Shown here in pieces: positions 1-12,836 of a stretch of 64,000 nt of DNA (position 1 is its first letter; every line of letters begins with the position of its first letter). The DNA lies in NCBI GenBank assembly GCA_003117195.1, contig BDSI01000066.1:434001-498000 (forward strand), given 5' to 3'. The position numbers were made by a program, and so were the translations under genes. The notes under the pieces were generated by a model. That model was not told where the DNA came from. It saw only the letters and a program-made list of their open reading frames with translations, and did no database searches. Source of the DNA: Eudorina sp. 2006-703-Eu-15 (lineage: Eukaryota; Chlorophyta; Chlorophyceae; Chlamydomonadales; Volvocaceae).

Positions 1-1007
1 CGAACGACAGGTGCGTGATGGCAACATCGTCCAGCACGATGCCGAAGTCAGAGGCGCGGGCCGTCAACGAGTCCCGCACCTGTGGTACAAGGAAAAGGCA
101 GCGACGCACACGCTCTGTGATAACCGCTCTGGCTAAACATTGTTGCGGTCTTGCATACATGCCGGCCGTGCGCAAAGTTCCCTCCCAGAAACCCCAAGTA
201 TAGCTTCACGGTGCTGCAAGAACGTATCCTGGGCATGATTGCTCCGACTCTGGTCGAACGAACCCTGACGCCTCACCGCGCGGGACACCTTCTCACGCTG
301 CGTGATCAGCTGCTCGGCATTGTACTGCGCCACGACGGCCTTCACCACCTCATTGCCGATAGAAGGGAGCACGCGCTCCTCCCAGTCGAGGCCCAGGGTC
401 TGAAGGGGCAAGGGAAGGCTGGTTGGCGGAGGTGAACGCCAACACGGCATCATACCAATACCCAGAAAACCAACCCCATTCAATCATACCTTGAATATAT
501 GTGGCAGCCGTGGCTCGTCCGGCTTACTCAAAATCCGCAGCGACATGTTCACCATCTGCAGATCTGTGCAGACACCGCAACGTTCCGAGTTGGCCGCCTT
601 CCATAGCGCTCTTGTAGCATATAAAAACGCTACAAACTAACCTTTCGTTCCCGTTACAGAACTGATGCTCCGTGGTCGCGTGCGGATGTCCATAACGTTC
701 GGCTGCTGGACCCAAGGGATCCTGAAGTGCGTCCCTTCACCAACCGGCTCCGGCAGCACTCCGCGGAATCGATCAAAAATAATAGCGCGCTCGCCGCCAT
801 CCACTGCGCAAACGACACGTCGCCACAGGTTTCCGTCATCTTATTGCGCCGCCCACTACGTTTCCGAAAGGAAATTTCTGATGTTTCCAGCGTACCATTG
901 TACAGCGAAGTTTGCAGGACACTGGCGCCAACGCCTAAGCCGACCGCGTAACGAATAACTTTGTTAAGCACGTTGATGGCGACCGCAGCGGTCTCCGGGT
1001 TCGCCAT
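1..1007 (-). CDS. PHB1: Prohibitin, type I (PHB1), 5' part; gene continues past the left edge
   Basis: Prohibitin ring subunit of the mitochondrial inner membrane, a SPFH/band-7 scaffold that chaperones membrane proteins and forms a heteromer with PHB2. Five exons read right to left: 1007-896, 803-642, 563-490, 399-277 and 79 to the edge. All junctions are GT-AG and keep phase. The start is the ATG at 1007, opening [14 protein letters not shown], followed by a glycine-rich N-terminal membrane segment. Then come [68 protein letters not shown] and [16 protein letters not shown], the core prohibitin signature. The order and wording match plant PHB3/yeast Phb1 (type I) better than PHB2. The C-terminal coiled coil lies outside the window. 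Family assignment is very secure; the type I assignment is from remembered family sequences. Confidence 0.93.
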
Positions 1008-3187
1008 CTTGATGGGCAAACCAAGCTGGGAACTCTTACTCTTGATTCTGCGTTATGGAATTGTAGGTGGATTGTCAACTCATTGCAGTACTTCATTACG
1101 CATGGTGTTGTACATGAACCATCGCTCGGGACCTACACACAAGACGTCCAGAGGTGGATGTTACCCCCTCGAATAGTACAAAGCTAGACGCACCTGAGGT
1201 CAGGAGCATGCACATGGGGAAATTTCCTCATAAGGGCCTGGAAGGGCCTGGAAGGACGGCCACACCTGTGGCCACATGACTCGTTAGGGTCGCCAGAGGC
1301 CACCCCGTGCACCCCTAATTTGCACTCGCTTGCCAGGATCACGTAACCCTGTGTTGGGCTTTTGAGGCACGTGATGCCCCGGGTGGGGCCCCGCGGGGCC
1401 CGACATGGTCCCCCTTTCCCTTGGCAACAGAGCATCCGAAGCTGTACGGTACAAGATCCATGATCCCCGATGTCTGGGACTCCGTCGGCTTCACACGCGG
1501 GCGACCGACATCGGCGACATCAACTGTTGGGGCCGCTTGTCCATGGCCTGGGTTGCCGTCGGTGGCGGGATGGTCCTCCAGCGGTTCCGGCCGCCGGTGT
1601 GCCGCAAGATGGTTTGTGCATCTCATGGATGTAGCCTTGGGGCGGTTCCGTAGAGTACGTAAACAGGCAGCTTCCCTACCGTATTCCCTTGCAGTACAGC
1701 GAAACCCCTCCGGGCTGTCAGCCAAGACTCCAGATGCTGGGCCCCTCCCGCCCATTGATCTGGGGGGTCAGTGTAGTTTCCACGCGAGAGAATCCAGGCA
1801 TTTCGAAGTTTGTCGTCGGTTGGTACGCTCTCTTACAGGTTGATGTGTATGGGTGCGCAGCGCTTGGTGGCTGCTGCAGATAGGAGGCCACCACATACCT
1901 GTCTGGGGTTCTGGGGATGCCGTGTTCACAATGTAACACTTTTGCAAGACCCGCTCGTTCATTCTACTCCCGCAGTAGCGAATGAGGATCCTACACACCC
2001 TATACATGTGAGGATGGTCCGCACCACAGGTCCCACCCCGTCGCCAGTTCAGCGGCCAATCGCGTTGCCAGCGCGAGGCCTTATGAGAGCCTTGCATCTG
2101 TACGGCGACCTGGCGTCTCCTTGAATGGTCCACACCCCTCAAGCCCTCATCTCCGGAAGGCTCTCGTTACTGGATCCTGTCGCTTGACGACTGTCACCCA
2201 ACCTTCAGCCGCCGGCCGCGTCCAACAGCGTGAGGCGATAATCATCGCACTCAATTGCCGTCACGGAAACCCGCCGGCTCAGTTTCTCCTCGCGCAGCAC
2301 TCAGACCGCCGCTGACAAACTGCCCGTTGAGGCTATTAGCCGTCCCCCTCGCCCCATCAGGACTTGCCCGTCTCATGCAATCGATCCCGGCGAAAAATGT
2401 TGGAGCACCTTCATCCCTTCCGCTGTCCTCGAAACCCGCATACCCTATCGGCCCTCAGCATGCCAGGCTGACCATCCGGTGACCATCCGATGACCATCGC
2501 GGCCTCGGCCTCGGCGCTATGACATACGCCGGCACCATGACAGAGCTGGGGGGGCTCTAGCCGCGCCGTATGGGGCGGTCCCTCGTTCATGGTGGCTACG
2601 CCGTCCACCTAGCCGAGCTGGTACTGCGGTGGTGCTAAATGCAGCTTGTTTGACGCCCGAACCCCAGCGCAGATACCCTGACATGCGATCCCTCGTTCGC
2701 GTCCACCGCACTAGACGACCATCTCCCGCTCCGGCGCCGTACACCGGGAGGTCGCGCTATACTTTCGTGGGGTCGTTGAGCCCCTGCTCGTCCTGCGGGG
2801 CGAAGATACCCGAGAAAGTCGTTAGACGAGGAACGCAAATCTGCTCCCATAACCAACGCACTACTCCCATGTTGCGTGCTTCAATTCAAGGCGAGCATGG
2901 GCGGGCATGGACATGGCCAACGTTGCCAGGCTTGATGCAGGGGAACACAGGCACTCGGTACAAGGAAGCCCGAGCGCACCCTCCTCTGCCGAAAACAACA
3001 GGCGATTCGAATGGGCCAGCCCAGCGTTTCACCAAGGTAGGGCAATCTACCAGTTACCCACGCAAGTCCATGACCACTGCACATGATGGTAGGGTAGATG
3101 CTGTGTATGGTGACGAAGCCCCGGCTGTCGCCGTTGGCTGTCACCGTTGGCTGTCACCGATGACCCGCGGGGTCCGCTGTAACATCC
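1008..3187. other. Intergenic: PHB1 upstream region and GLTP downstream region
   Basis: About 2.2 kb with no recognisable coding segment on either strand. The many open frames here have no family resemblance and no consistent splice-site structure, so they look like chance frames in GC-rich DNA. The left end must contain the PHB1 promoter; the right end the 3' UTR of the glycolipid-transfer gene. Confidence 0.5.
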
Positions 3188-4760
3188 TTAATAATAATGA
3201 TGGCAGAACTGATGGGCTGGGCACAACTGCCGTGGCCCCAGCGCCCGAACCCCTGTCAGCATCCCGCCAACGCCTGCTCCCTGCCTCACCAGGAACGTGT
3301 GGACCTCCGCCAGGACCTCAGAGAAGGAGTCCACAAAGGCCTTCAGGTCGGTCATGACCTCGGGCCCCTCGCCCACCTTGGACAAGAACTGTTCCCGCGA
3401 CGGCACGAACTTGAACGCGAGCTGCGGCGGGGTACACCGAGGAGGACGGGGCGGATACTGCTGTCGTGCCCACCGGCTCAACAACCCTGTAGTACCCCAC
3501 TGTTGAACACATCCAACGCCCAACGCCACGAACTTCCCGACTTCCCCCACTGTTCAACCCCCAGATGTCAGCAGCACCCGCATCCATCAAAATCACTCGT
3601 CGGCTGTGAGCGCGACACTGCAGCGCACAGGATGGTCTGCAGGAAGCTATAATCGATGGTAATCCCCCAGCAATTAGGTGCATGGCACGCATCGGGTCGA
3701 TACGGGTCAAGAAGGAAAAGAGAAACCCGAACCCAGAAACGAACCCGGCATACGGGTGTACCCGGCATCCGGAAGCATGCATTGAGCATCACAGCGTTCC
3801 TCGCACACGCTAGCATTGTGTTTAGAGAAGAGACCACGCTAGAACTGTGTGCGTCCTCAGACCAGGGTATGGTTTAATGGAGGGGAGCACAGATGTCTCC
3901 GGTTGAGGTCATGCGAGCACGCGTGCGTGGCCTTACCGAGAAAGCAGTGGATGCGACGAAGCCGTGGTACTGCATCAACGTGACGCTGTACGTCTCCGTC
4001 ACCACAGTGCTCAGCGGTGCCCCAGGGTCGTCATGGACGCGCCGCAGGACGGCGCAAATGAACTCCATGGCCCTGTTTAGCGGCAATCACAGCAAGACGT
4101 GGTGCAAAGACCGCCCTTGCCAAGGCACAAGTGTTTCGCGGCTGACCCTCCATGACACGAGTATTTGCTCGCAGGACACGGCTGACTAAGAGAGGGACAC
4201 AGAGCACCTGCCTCCTAGGGCCTATGCCCTCCCTTGACACCAGCCCCTTGCTCTTCGCGCCCTTATGACGCCACCCGTACTGACGCGGTCTCGTGCGAAC
4301 GCACCGCTTCAGCCATAGGAGGCCCTTCGTGCACGACGAGTTCTCCTTGTAGCTGTTGTCCACCACCTCATCTGTCACAATGGTAAACAAACGCGTGTAT
4401 CGCTCGGGATCCTTCGCGTGTCGTTGCGAAAGTCGCTGCGGGTGGTCAGGGGGTGTGCGGCAGTTGAGTTGGGGCGTTTCGGAATGTGGGCACCTGTTAC
4501 CATACTATGGTTTCCATACCTCAATGTTGCCACCAATGTCCGTCTTTACAAGTCCAAAAGCCGTGCCAAGCTTATCTACGAGGCAACATGAACCTCAAAC
4601 CGTCATATGCTCATCCATAAACAGAAACAACAAAAATATACTTACCAACCACGGGCAGGACCTGTCGACAAACATCGAGGAATGGTTGGGTTTGTATGAA
4701 ACCGTCCGGTCCTTTGACCGCAGGTATAAAGGAAGAAGCCTGGGCAAATGCACTTGACAT
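3188..4760 (-). CDS. Glycolipid transfer protein (GLTP/ACD11-like)
   Basis: Predicted soluble all-helical lipid-transfer protein that moves glycosphingolipid or ceramide-phosphate-type lipids between membranes. Exons: 4760-4646, 4575-4520, 4435-4305, 4072-3937, 3421-3188. Phases close exactly, giving 223 residues, the usual size of the family. The start is the ATG at 4760 (MSSAFAQASS). Hallmarks in order: QPFLDVCRQVLPVVG, LGTAFGLVKTDIGGNIE (the lipid-headgroup Asp/Asn helix), TKGLLWLKRAMEFI (the conserved Trp-Leu-Lys-Arg), a YHGFV segment holding the conserved histidine, then FKFVPSREQFLSKVG near the C-terminus. The last exon could instead end at a donor after HTFL near 3292 and splice to an unseen short exon, so the final ~35 residues are uncertain. 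Confidence 0.85.
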
Positions 4761-6405
4761 TGAAACGCTTTTTATGGACAAGTGTAACTGCGGATGGAAA
4801 CACTTGTGGAAGATGTTGCAGAATGTCGATGACCGTCCGTTGCAGTTGCAACGCTGCCGTCCGCGGCGCAACACTGACACGAATTGGTCCCGGTAAACAT
4901 TAGTACAGCTGACGCATCAGGCAGCGCACTGGAGCCTGCACACATTACTGCCGTACAACCGTACCGGCTTGGTAGACCTGTCGGGGACAAGTTTTCGAGT
5001 CTAGATCCAAAGGGTGCTTTGAGACTAGCGGATGCAGAGAACCACGCAAATGGCCGCACTGGCACACGCAGGCACACGCTTGCACCAGCCGTGTCTCGAC
5101 CCGCCAGTAACCTTACATGGGTCGTCATTCTTCAGTCCCATGTTCCCCTCCCCCCCTCCCCCCTTCTCCGGGTGCAGTGAAGCAGATGTTGCAGCCAGCA
5201 GCGACTACGGCGGGGTGACCGGAGGGCTGCCTTGCGCACGGCTGCCCGAATAGGATCGAACACCTCGAAACAGGACGCCACGACTCGTATCGTTACATTC
5301 ACCCCACGGACACGCCCTTGCTTATTGCCACCAAGTTACATCGGCCTGAGGTCATGTTTGGCCACGCCGCGTCATCTGGTGGTGCCAACCACACAGGCGC
5401 TGTGTGCTGCCGCGCTCAAATGCCGAGCGCCTTAAATACAATCCCAGGCAGCATCGACTGCGCGACTGCGCACGATTTTCACGGGCACAGCCGCAGAAAT
5501 GCGCCCATTTCCAAGATATTAAACGCCTGATGCTGCTGCCACGACCAGGGCTCCACCGCAACTACCTAGAGGCCCTCGAGAGGGCCGGCGTCGGTGTGCA
5601 TTGTCCCCTTTGTGGCAGAGTAAATATTTGAGAACAGTACGTGCCCTACCGCGGCACCGCGACCGCCGTTGTCACAGCGTGCCACAGCAGCCCCATGCCA
5701 ACGCTGCAGCGCAAATAATACTATTTCCGCAATTCACGGAAATCCGTCACGACAGTGGCCATAACAACGCGTTTGGAGTCAGTGGCGAGCGGGGATTACG
5801 CTCATCGCGCGCAGGTCAATCTATCACGCATCCTGTCGCGCACGGTTGGATGGTTCGGTTTCTCTACCTCAGCTCGGCATCCGCAGAACAGGGCAAAACG
5901 ATATCAGCGTAGGAATGAAAGGAGTACAATGTTGCCGGTGAGAAAGCCCAAGGGCCGCCCGCCGGACCCAGCCCAGTCAAGTGCACGGTGTGTTTCAGGC
6001 GGGCGGACAGGGCGGGTTCGTTCCGGATCCAAAGAAACGCCCCTTCATCCCCCGCCCACCCACCCTGGAGCGAGTACCGCTGGCATCGCAGCAAATGACG
6101 GCTCCACTCGCACGCTGCACCGAACACTGCGGCGCATACAATTGAAGCAGTCGGCCCCCGTCATTACCCCGGTCCCTGGGGCCGACGCCTTACCAAGCGT
6201 CCTCCAGATGCCATCACATTCGCGTTAATGCGGGGGCCCAGAAAACCCAATGAAGCCGACTCCCCGCAGCAACCCCGCGCCTGCCCCAAGCACTGATGTC
6301 TGGTTAACCCTCGTAAGCCGGCCATCCATCACAAGTGGCCACCTTCGCATCTCGGCCCCATTCAGCGAGGCACCGCGAGGCCTGTACGGCTGCGCGCCGG
6401 GGGCT
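4761..6405. other. Intergenic between GLTP start and CAX 3' end
   Basis: About 1.6 kb containing the GLTP promoter (right of 4760) and presumably the CAX 3' UTR. I see a C-rich tract around 5149-5166 but no conserved coding segment, RNA gene or sizeable repeat. Confidence 0.45.
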
Positions 6406-9400
6406 TCACTGGTAGAAGTACGCGATGCCCACGACGCAGTACAGCGCAATGAGCTGCACGCCCAGCAGCCAATGCGAGGTGGCGTCCGCGGTCACAAAGT
6501 TCTGCGGACAGGGAAGTGAAGGGAAGGTGGACAAGAGGTCAGGGCCGGGAGGTGAGCCGAGTATGGAATCTAGCGCATACCGTATATCTGGGTGGACGAG
6601 ACCAGGCTTCGCAGCTGGAGACGAGTACCGTGGCACTCGGTATACCAGCGGTGGTAGCGGTGGTCGTGGTGGCGGTGGCGGCGGGGTTCACGTGACACAC
6701 AGCGCCGGACCCGGGCTACATAGGGATAAGGCCTTCAAGGTCCGCGGCATGCCTGCCTGCCTGCCCCGGTGGCAAGACGCAAGCTGCTGCGACGACCCGC
6801 CAGAGGGTGTCCAGGGTCCGTTGGAAACAAGCCACACCAGGTCGCTGAAAGCGGAAGAGTGACCTCCAGAGAGACACGGGGCCCCCTCGGCTGCCTCGTC
6901 CTCCCCCGCCCGCCCGCCGTACCGCGTGTACGACGCAGACCAGCAGCACCAGCACAGCGAAGGGCGACACGCTCTGCGAGAAGTCCAGGGAGAAGGGGTG
7001 CCCGGAGATCCAGCCCACGACCACGGTGAAGGGGATGGCGAAGAGGGCGATCTGGATGGAGGAGCCAACCGCCACGCCCATGGACCTGCACCGGGTTGGG
7101 GTTGGGGTTGGGGTTGGCAGATGGGGGCTTGTGGGTCAAAGGAGTCCATGTGGCAAATCTGTACAACGTTGGTGCGATAGCATTCACACGTTAGGGAGGA
7201 GGGGGGAAAGGAAAGGCGGGCCCGGCGGCGAAGCGCCGCAGCATTCTCCGACAGCCGGGGACATGGGGGCCTCCAGCCGGGAGCACCCGCCTCCATGGAT
7301 GCACGCAGCACGACCTGTGTAGGGGGATGCCGGACGTCACGGGGCTGCCTGAACAACGCACCTGCCCGCCACCCCTCACTGTGCGTGTCCCGCAGGACAC
7401 CCGCAGGATCCCCTAGCACCCCAAGCCCCAAGTTCCGCACATCCCCCCAGGTGTCTGGGCTGGGCTGTTCTTTTTCAACCCCCCAGGTCGTGCAGTCACG
7501 GAAAGGAAGGCCGGAAACAAGGACCAGGCCGCCGCCGACCACGCCGCCCTGCGCCCTCGGACGGGTGCTCCAGGGCCCTCCAGGGAGGGCTCAGGCCCTC
7601 AGCCCCACTCACAGGTCCATCTTGTTGCGCATGGCCACGATAACGGCCGTGAGGTGCTCGCAGGCGTTGCCGGCGATGGGCAGGATGATCAGACCTGCCG
7701 GGGGGGGGCGGGGGGGGGAGGGTTGCGTGACGGCGGGGGGCGGGGGCGGGGGATGAGAGGGAGAGGGTACTTGCGCAAATGAGAGCACGAGCCCCGGCCC
7801 TAGTGTCGGTCAGCGCTCCACAGCCAGCCCTTGCAGCCCTTCCCTGTAGCGGTCCTCAGATCAGATCAGATCTCTAGAGACCCGCGCAGATAAGTTTGCC
7901 GGGACCGTCCCGCGGGTCGCACCGGCTCGTTCCCCCTGGTGCCCCCCGCCACGCCACGCGGCGCCCCCCCCCCCGGCTATCGGGCAGCCTGATGCCGTGC
8001 ACGGCACCGATCCGCTGTTCCTCCTCCCGAATCCTCCCTCCCTCCCTCCTCCCTCCCCTCCTCCCTCCCCTTCTCCCCACACCCCGCCCCCGGGCCCTCC
8101 GCGCCTCCTCACCAATGAACGCCTGGCTGAGGTGGGTGTGCTCGCTGACCTCCTGGATGGTGTCTGTCAGGAACTCGGAGCACAGCGCCACCACGGCGGT
8201 GATGGCGGTGAGCAGCCCGATGGAGGTGCCCAGGGTCAGCATGGGCTGGGTGTCCTCGTCGTCGCCCTTGAACAGGTCGCTGTGCGTCTTGAGCTGGAAG
8301 GCCAGGTAGCACAGGTAGCTGCGGGCGGCGCGGGGCGAGAGGGGGGGGGGCAGCGGGAACAGCAGCCGCACGGGCAGCGCGGCCGCGGCCATGTCGGTAT
8401 GGGTGTGGGTGTGGGTGGATGCCGACGCCGCCTGACGTGAAGCGACGAAGAGGAAAGCAACAAGGAAGGGGTGGTCTTTCCGGTCGCCAGCTTCCCTCCC
8501 CATCCCCCCTGGGTACATCCGCCCCCATTTTCGGTCTCGGACTCAATCAAGACACCGCCCGCCCGCCCGCCCGCGTCACCCCCTTGGCGCCGCACACACA
8601 CGCGCGCGCGGCTCAATTGCCTGATACACACGCCGGGTGATGTCGCCTACAACACACACTGTCGCAATTAGGGTCCTCGCAAGTCGTGTCTCTCGGTTTA
8701 TTTTAACACACTGTCGAGCTGGACTCCCCGTATCCCGGGGGTCGTCAGGTTTTGAACACACGCACACACAGTTCTCTTTTACACTCACACGCACACACGC
8801 GCACTCACCAGATGAGCATGATGACGGCCGTCCCGCGGGACACGCCCAGGATCCACTGCTCGTGGTCGGGGCTGCCGCTGGGGTCCAGGATCATAGAGGC
8901 GGCCGAGGGGATGCAGATGCCCACGGAGGCGAGCATCAGCAGCGAGGAGCAGGCGCGGTTGCTGACCGCGTTGAAGGTCTGCACGCTGTGGAACAGGCCG
9001 CCCAGCAGGAAGCTGCAGCCTGTGACCAGCGCCGATTGGGGTTGCGGAAACGGGTAGGGGGCGCAGTTCTCGGGTGGGTGGGTGGGTGGGTGGGTGGGTG
9101 GGTGGGTGGGGTGCGAGGGCGAGGCGGGGTATAAGAACTTGGTAGGGCGAGGCGGGGTGCATGGGGGTTAAATTGAAAAAAATAAATAAACCCGTAGAAC
9201 GAACCCGGGCACACCCAGCATAATGCAGTATACTTACGGGGTGCGGTACCTGCAGAGCAAACGAAAAGATAGAGACTGCGCGCGGGCGCGGGGCGGCGCG
9301 GCCGCGCTGCCGCAGTGCCACAACAAGCAAACTGCGAACCCAACCCAACCCGGAAAGGACAGATACGTTACCGACCTGTGGTGGTAGACGGAGTAGCCGC

Positions 9401-12269
9401 GCCGCGAGCGATGTCCAGGGCCATGGCGATGCAGGGAGGGAAGCCGAGGAACGGAGTGAGCGAGGGTGGCAACGATTGCGAAGAATGACAAAAGCAAACA
9501 TCAGAAAGAAGGCAGTATGCGAGAATGGCGGGGCGGCAGCGCGGCGCGAAAGAGGACAGGGCGGACGAGGGGAAGCGGGATATGGGACGGGGACGGGAGG
9601 CGGTACGACATGTACGGCATGTACGACAGGGGGAGTAAGCATGGGGCAGGGACACGGGAACGGACGACCGGGTGGCGGGCCACGTTCGGGATATGGCTCC
9701 CCACCGTGCCCGGTCGTAGCGGGGCAGCCCCTGCATGTGGGGTGCCGCGTGGTGGCGCGCCTAGGGCGGTCGGGCGGGCTGCGATGGGTACGTGAGGTGC
9801 GGGGTGAGGTGGCGCGGGGGGGGGGGGGAGAGAGGGGCGGGGAGGCGAAGACGTCGTAACGGTTACAGGTGGGGGGGTGCATGGGGGCAGCGTCGGTCGT
9901 CGGGGGCCAGGGGGGGTGGGTGAAGGCGCGACGGTGGTTGCCTGGTGAGGGAGCTGCAGGGGTGGCGCCCCTTTCAACGCGGTCCTAGGTACATCACGGG
10001 CAGCCAGACGGGCCCTACGTCGCGAGCAGGGCAATCAGGTGGAGCAGCAGGACTCCGCCCTGTCCGTTGCCCGTTTCCCAGACTTGGGCGCCTGGCCGTG
10101 GTGTCGTGCCCTCCGCAACTGCCGAGGCCCTGTCCCACCGGCTCCTCCCCCCCGATCGGCCACCCACACGCGCCGCCCGCCAACACCTCGCCCGGCGTCC
10201 TAGCCGCCCGCCCGCGAGTGACAACTGACAAGCCGAGTCCGGACATGACAGATCTCGTACCCACGTCGTACTCAAGTCTGCTTGTGCGCTTATCGCATGC
10301 CCCGACCGGGAACGTGGGACCTGGGTCCCCGGACGCAGCATCGAGAGACCCCCGGGTCGCTGCATCGAGAGACCCCCGGGTCGCTGTTGATGGGCTGGCC
10401 GGCTGGACCCCCGCATACGGCACATCTTACCCCTGACCCCCCCCTGGACGCCCCCCCCTGAGCCCCCGCCCCAACCCACCCATGACCAATAGCAGGTTGG
10501 ACAGGATGGACCCCAGCAGCGAGGCCGCCACCACCGTGAACAGGTTCTTGTACAGCGCGAAGAGCGACACCATGATCTCCACCACGTTGCCGAAGGTGGC
10601 GTTGATCAGACCGCCCACGACGTCACCGAAGCGGACGGCGAGGTCCTGACGGTGGCGGGCAGACCGACAGCGACGGCGGGTTTGTGCTTACTTGTTCGCG
10701 TCGTTGGGGGGGGACCGACAGCAGAAGCCATAACGGTGACAACCCGCTGTAAGACGGCTGACCCACTTTCCTTGGGGGGGTCGTTATTCGTTGGATGCCG
10801 CTGACAGGATGCTGGATGCACGGCCGGGCAATTGTGGTCGCACGCAAAATGAAATCGGTGACTTGGTGATCGCATGCCATGGAGATGGTATGCACTGCGC
10901 ACCCTCCCAACCCCATCCCACAGCTCGAAGGGTGTTTCCATAGACTTGCGTCACACAGCACCCTACGGGCTGTGGGATGGGGTTGGGAGGGGGTGCGGTT
11001 GGGGGAGGGGCGGGCCGCGACGCGCGGGTGGAGACATCTAGGGTCGCAGACGGCACGACGGCTGCACAGGACGTCCCCCCGGGCCCCTGCACTGGTCGGG
11101 CCCTGTATGGGCATACCAACCCAAGGCACCCCAGCGGCAGCTCTCGCGCACCCCTTGGAACGGGAACCCGGACACAGGTTCGGGCTGCTCATGGCCCCGC
11201 GTCGCGCTCATGCTCCAGTGGCACATGTTTCTCAGTGGCACATGTTTCTCAGTGGCACATGTTTCTCAGTGGCACATGTTTCTCAGTGGCACATGTTTCT
11301 CAGTGGCACATGTTCCTGTGGCACATGTTTCTCAGTGACACATGTTTCTCAGTGAGACACGTACACCACATCCGCGCTTCATGCGCCAGTCACGGTGTTC
11401 GTCGTGTCGGGGTCCCGCGATGGCCGACCCGACCCGGGCCCCGTGAGCCATAAGCCATGTCCCGTACCTCCGTGATGTCGCCGAGGATGAGCGCGAGCGG
11501 AACGAGCGCGAGGAAGTTCTGCAGCGCAGCGGCGGCGGGTGCAAGGGTCGCTTGTTGACAGCTTTGCGAGCCGCATGACTCCGCGGGCCGGCACCGGTTC
11601 AGGCACCCTTGCGGCTTGCCCCGGTGGTCGTCATCGACCGGTGGTGGCCATCGGACCCCCGGTGGCACGGTAGCAGTTATCGACACTTTCCGACACCGCA
11701 GAAGTCGTGGGTCTGCCCTGAACTCCCCTCAGGGTGATGCGCACGACACGGACGGAGCTCGGGTGCGCCGACGGAGCCCCAGGGGGACTCACCAGGGTGA
11801 ACGTGGCCACAGCGCCCCATCCCAGGTAATTGGAGGCCCAGCCCAGGGGTACGCAAATCAACAGCAGGTTGAACCAGCTGGAGAAGAGGATCTCCTTGGT
11901 CGCCAGGTAGTCGCGGACAAACCACTTGGGCGCGGCGGAGAGCACCGAGACGCGAGACAGGGTTCGGTCCTGCCCCGGCAGCGAAGTCCTGTTACGGCCC
12001 ACCGATGGCGCGGCCGATACACGGGCGAAAGAGCCGCCTTCCGCGGCGGTTGCACCATTCTCTGCAAAGACGTCGATTGCGTATTATGTATGGATGATGG
12101 AGTCCAGACGGTGGCGCGTTCAATCAACCCCGGGTTCCAACAGCTCGGTGCACTTACGATAGCTGTTCAGCAGCGCCTCATCATATTCATCCGCATCATC
12201 GAGCTCGGCAAGACGTTGCCTTGTCTCAGCCTTTACAACGGTGATCGCGTTCTTCCGCTGTGCCGACAT
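6406..12269 (-). CDS. CAX: CAX-type vacuolar Ca2+/H+ antiporter
   Basis: Cation/proton exchanger that loads Ca2+ into the vacuole against the proton gradient. Exons: 12269-12158 ([13 protein letters not shown]), about 11969-11793, 11518-11468, 10645-10480, 9019-8809, 8318-8113, 7694-7613, 7085-6923, 6501-6406 (stop). From exon 3 to the stop every junction is phase-consistent. The join between exons 1 and 2 does not close, so the acceptor near 11969 or a missed small exon is unresolved. Diagnostic parts: the first repeat [19 protein letters not shown] (GNxxE), [15 protein letters not shown]-type helix then LKTHSDLF, the second repeat [20 protein letters not shown], then [20 protein letters not shown]. 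Length of about 420 residues fits the family. Introns hold a hairpin (10899-10995), a 17-bp tandem repeat and a GGGT tract. Confidence 0.9.
8664..8711 (-). repeat. Donor-proximal GT-module, copy 1 (CAX intron)
   Basis: 48-bp copy of a dispersed module. On the transcribed (-) strand it starts GTGTGTTAAAATAAACCG and continues through GACTTGCGAGGACCC. It lies in (GT)-rich DNA about 100-145 nt downstream of the CAX donor at 8808. Near-identical copies sit at 35078-35143 and 50203-50270 in two other genes. Confidence 0.85.
9072..9112. repeat. (GGGT)n microsatellite in CAX intron
   Basis: About ten GGGT units on the + strand, (ACCC)n on the transcribed strand, lying upstream of the exon that begins at 9019. 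Potential G-quadruplex on the non-template strand. Confidence 0.9.
10899..10995. repeat. Long imperfect inverted repeat (hairpin) in CAX intron
   Basis: The left arm from 10899 (core CCCTCCCAACCCCATCCC) and the right arm ending 10995 are reverse complements. The perfect core is 23 bp (10902-10924 against 10969-10991 approx.). Pairing continues with a 2-nt bulge and two mismatches to about 37 bp, around a loop of about 20 nt. In the CAX transcript it could fold into a strong stem. Confidence 0.85.
11217..11357. repeat. 17-bp tandem repeat (AGTGGCACATGTTTCTC), about 8 units
   Basis: Array of a 17-bp unit with AGTGGCACATGTTTCTC as consensus. The last units are diverged or shortened. It lies inside the CAX intron between exons 3 and 4. 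No coding role is apparent. Confidence 0.9.
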
Positions 12270-12836
12270 CTTGCCGCCGGTGCAACGAAACAGAACTAGA
12301 AAGCACCAAACAATACAGGGATTTTATTTGTTGCCCCCTACGTATAGCAGGCCTGCTGGCTGCGACGTATGGTTAAGGTGTTTGCGCCTAAGTTACGACA
12401 CAACGAATCTGCGCGACCGCATCTCGCATGCGTGCGCCCACGTGTACTGCTTTCTAATGCATTGAATATGCCTTCCTTTACATAATGGAAGTGTCATTCA
12501 GGGACTGTTTGCATGGCAGCAACGCGTGAAAGAGTGGACGAAAGAGGGTCGGTTGCGGTGTCGGCCGTAAAGTCGGTACGCCTGCCATATTTACCGGAAC
12601 CCCGCAACCATGTATGTTTGTTTGTTCAACTGGACACGCTGTCTTGACTGAAATTCGTTTAATTAATCCTTGCATCTGCAATCACTTTCCTGTAGCAGCC
12701 TGTTTTAACATGTGAGGCCCGCAGGCTTTTATTGAGTTGCAGTATTAGGAGCTCAGATTAAAATGACGTCGTGCATGGGCCGCGGCACATACGTTTGCAC
12801 TGAGCTTTGCCAGTGCAACAACCTCCGGAAAGTCGG
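12270..12836. promoter_or_regulatory. Shared divergent upstream region of CAX (-) and OPR-like gene (+)
   Basis: 567 bp between two divergent start codons. It is noticeably less GC-rich than the flanking genes, with several AT-rich patches around 12310, 12650 and 12750. Both core promoters must lie here. No specific element is certain. Confidence 0.55.

Noticed and set aside
2629..3357. 242-codon plus-strand open frame
   Set aside because: Overlaps the antisense of the GLTP C-terminal exon, has no family resemblance and a biased composition typical of chance frames.
7094..7118. TTGGGG-like run resembling a telomeric repeat
   Set aside because: Only four units beside a splice acceptor in the CAX gene; Chlamydomonas-type telomeres are TTTTAGGG. 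Best seen as intronic microsatellite.
9238..9249. 12-nt candidate micro-exon in CAX with consensus splice sites
   Set aside because: Exon 4 (ending VMG) joins exon 5 (CSFLLGGL) directly in phase with the family sequence; including the 12 nt would insert residues absent from CAX proteins.
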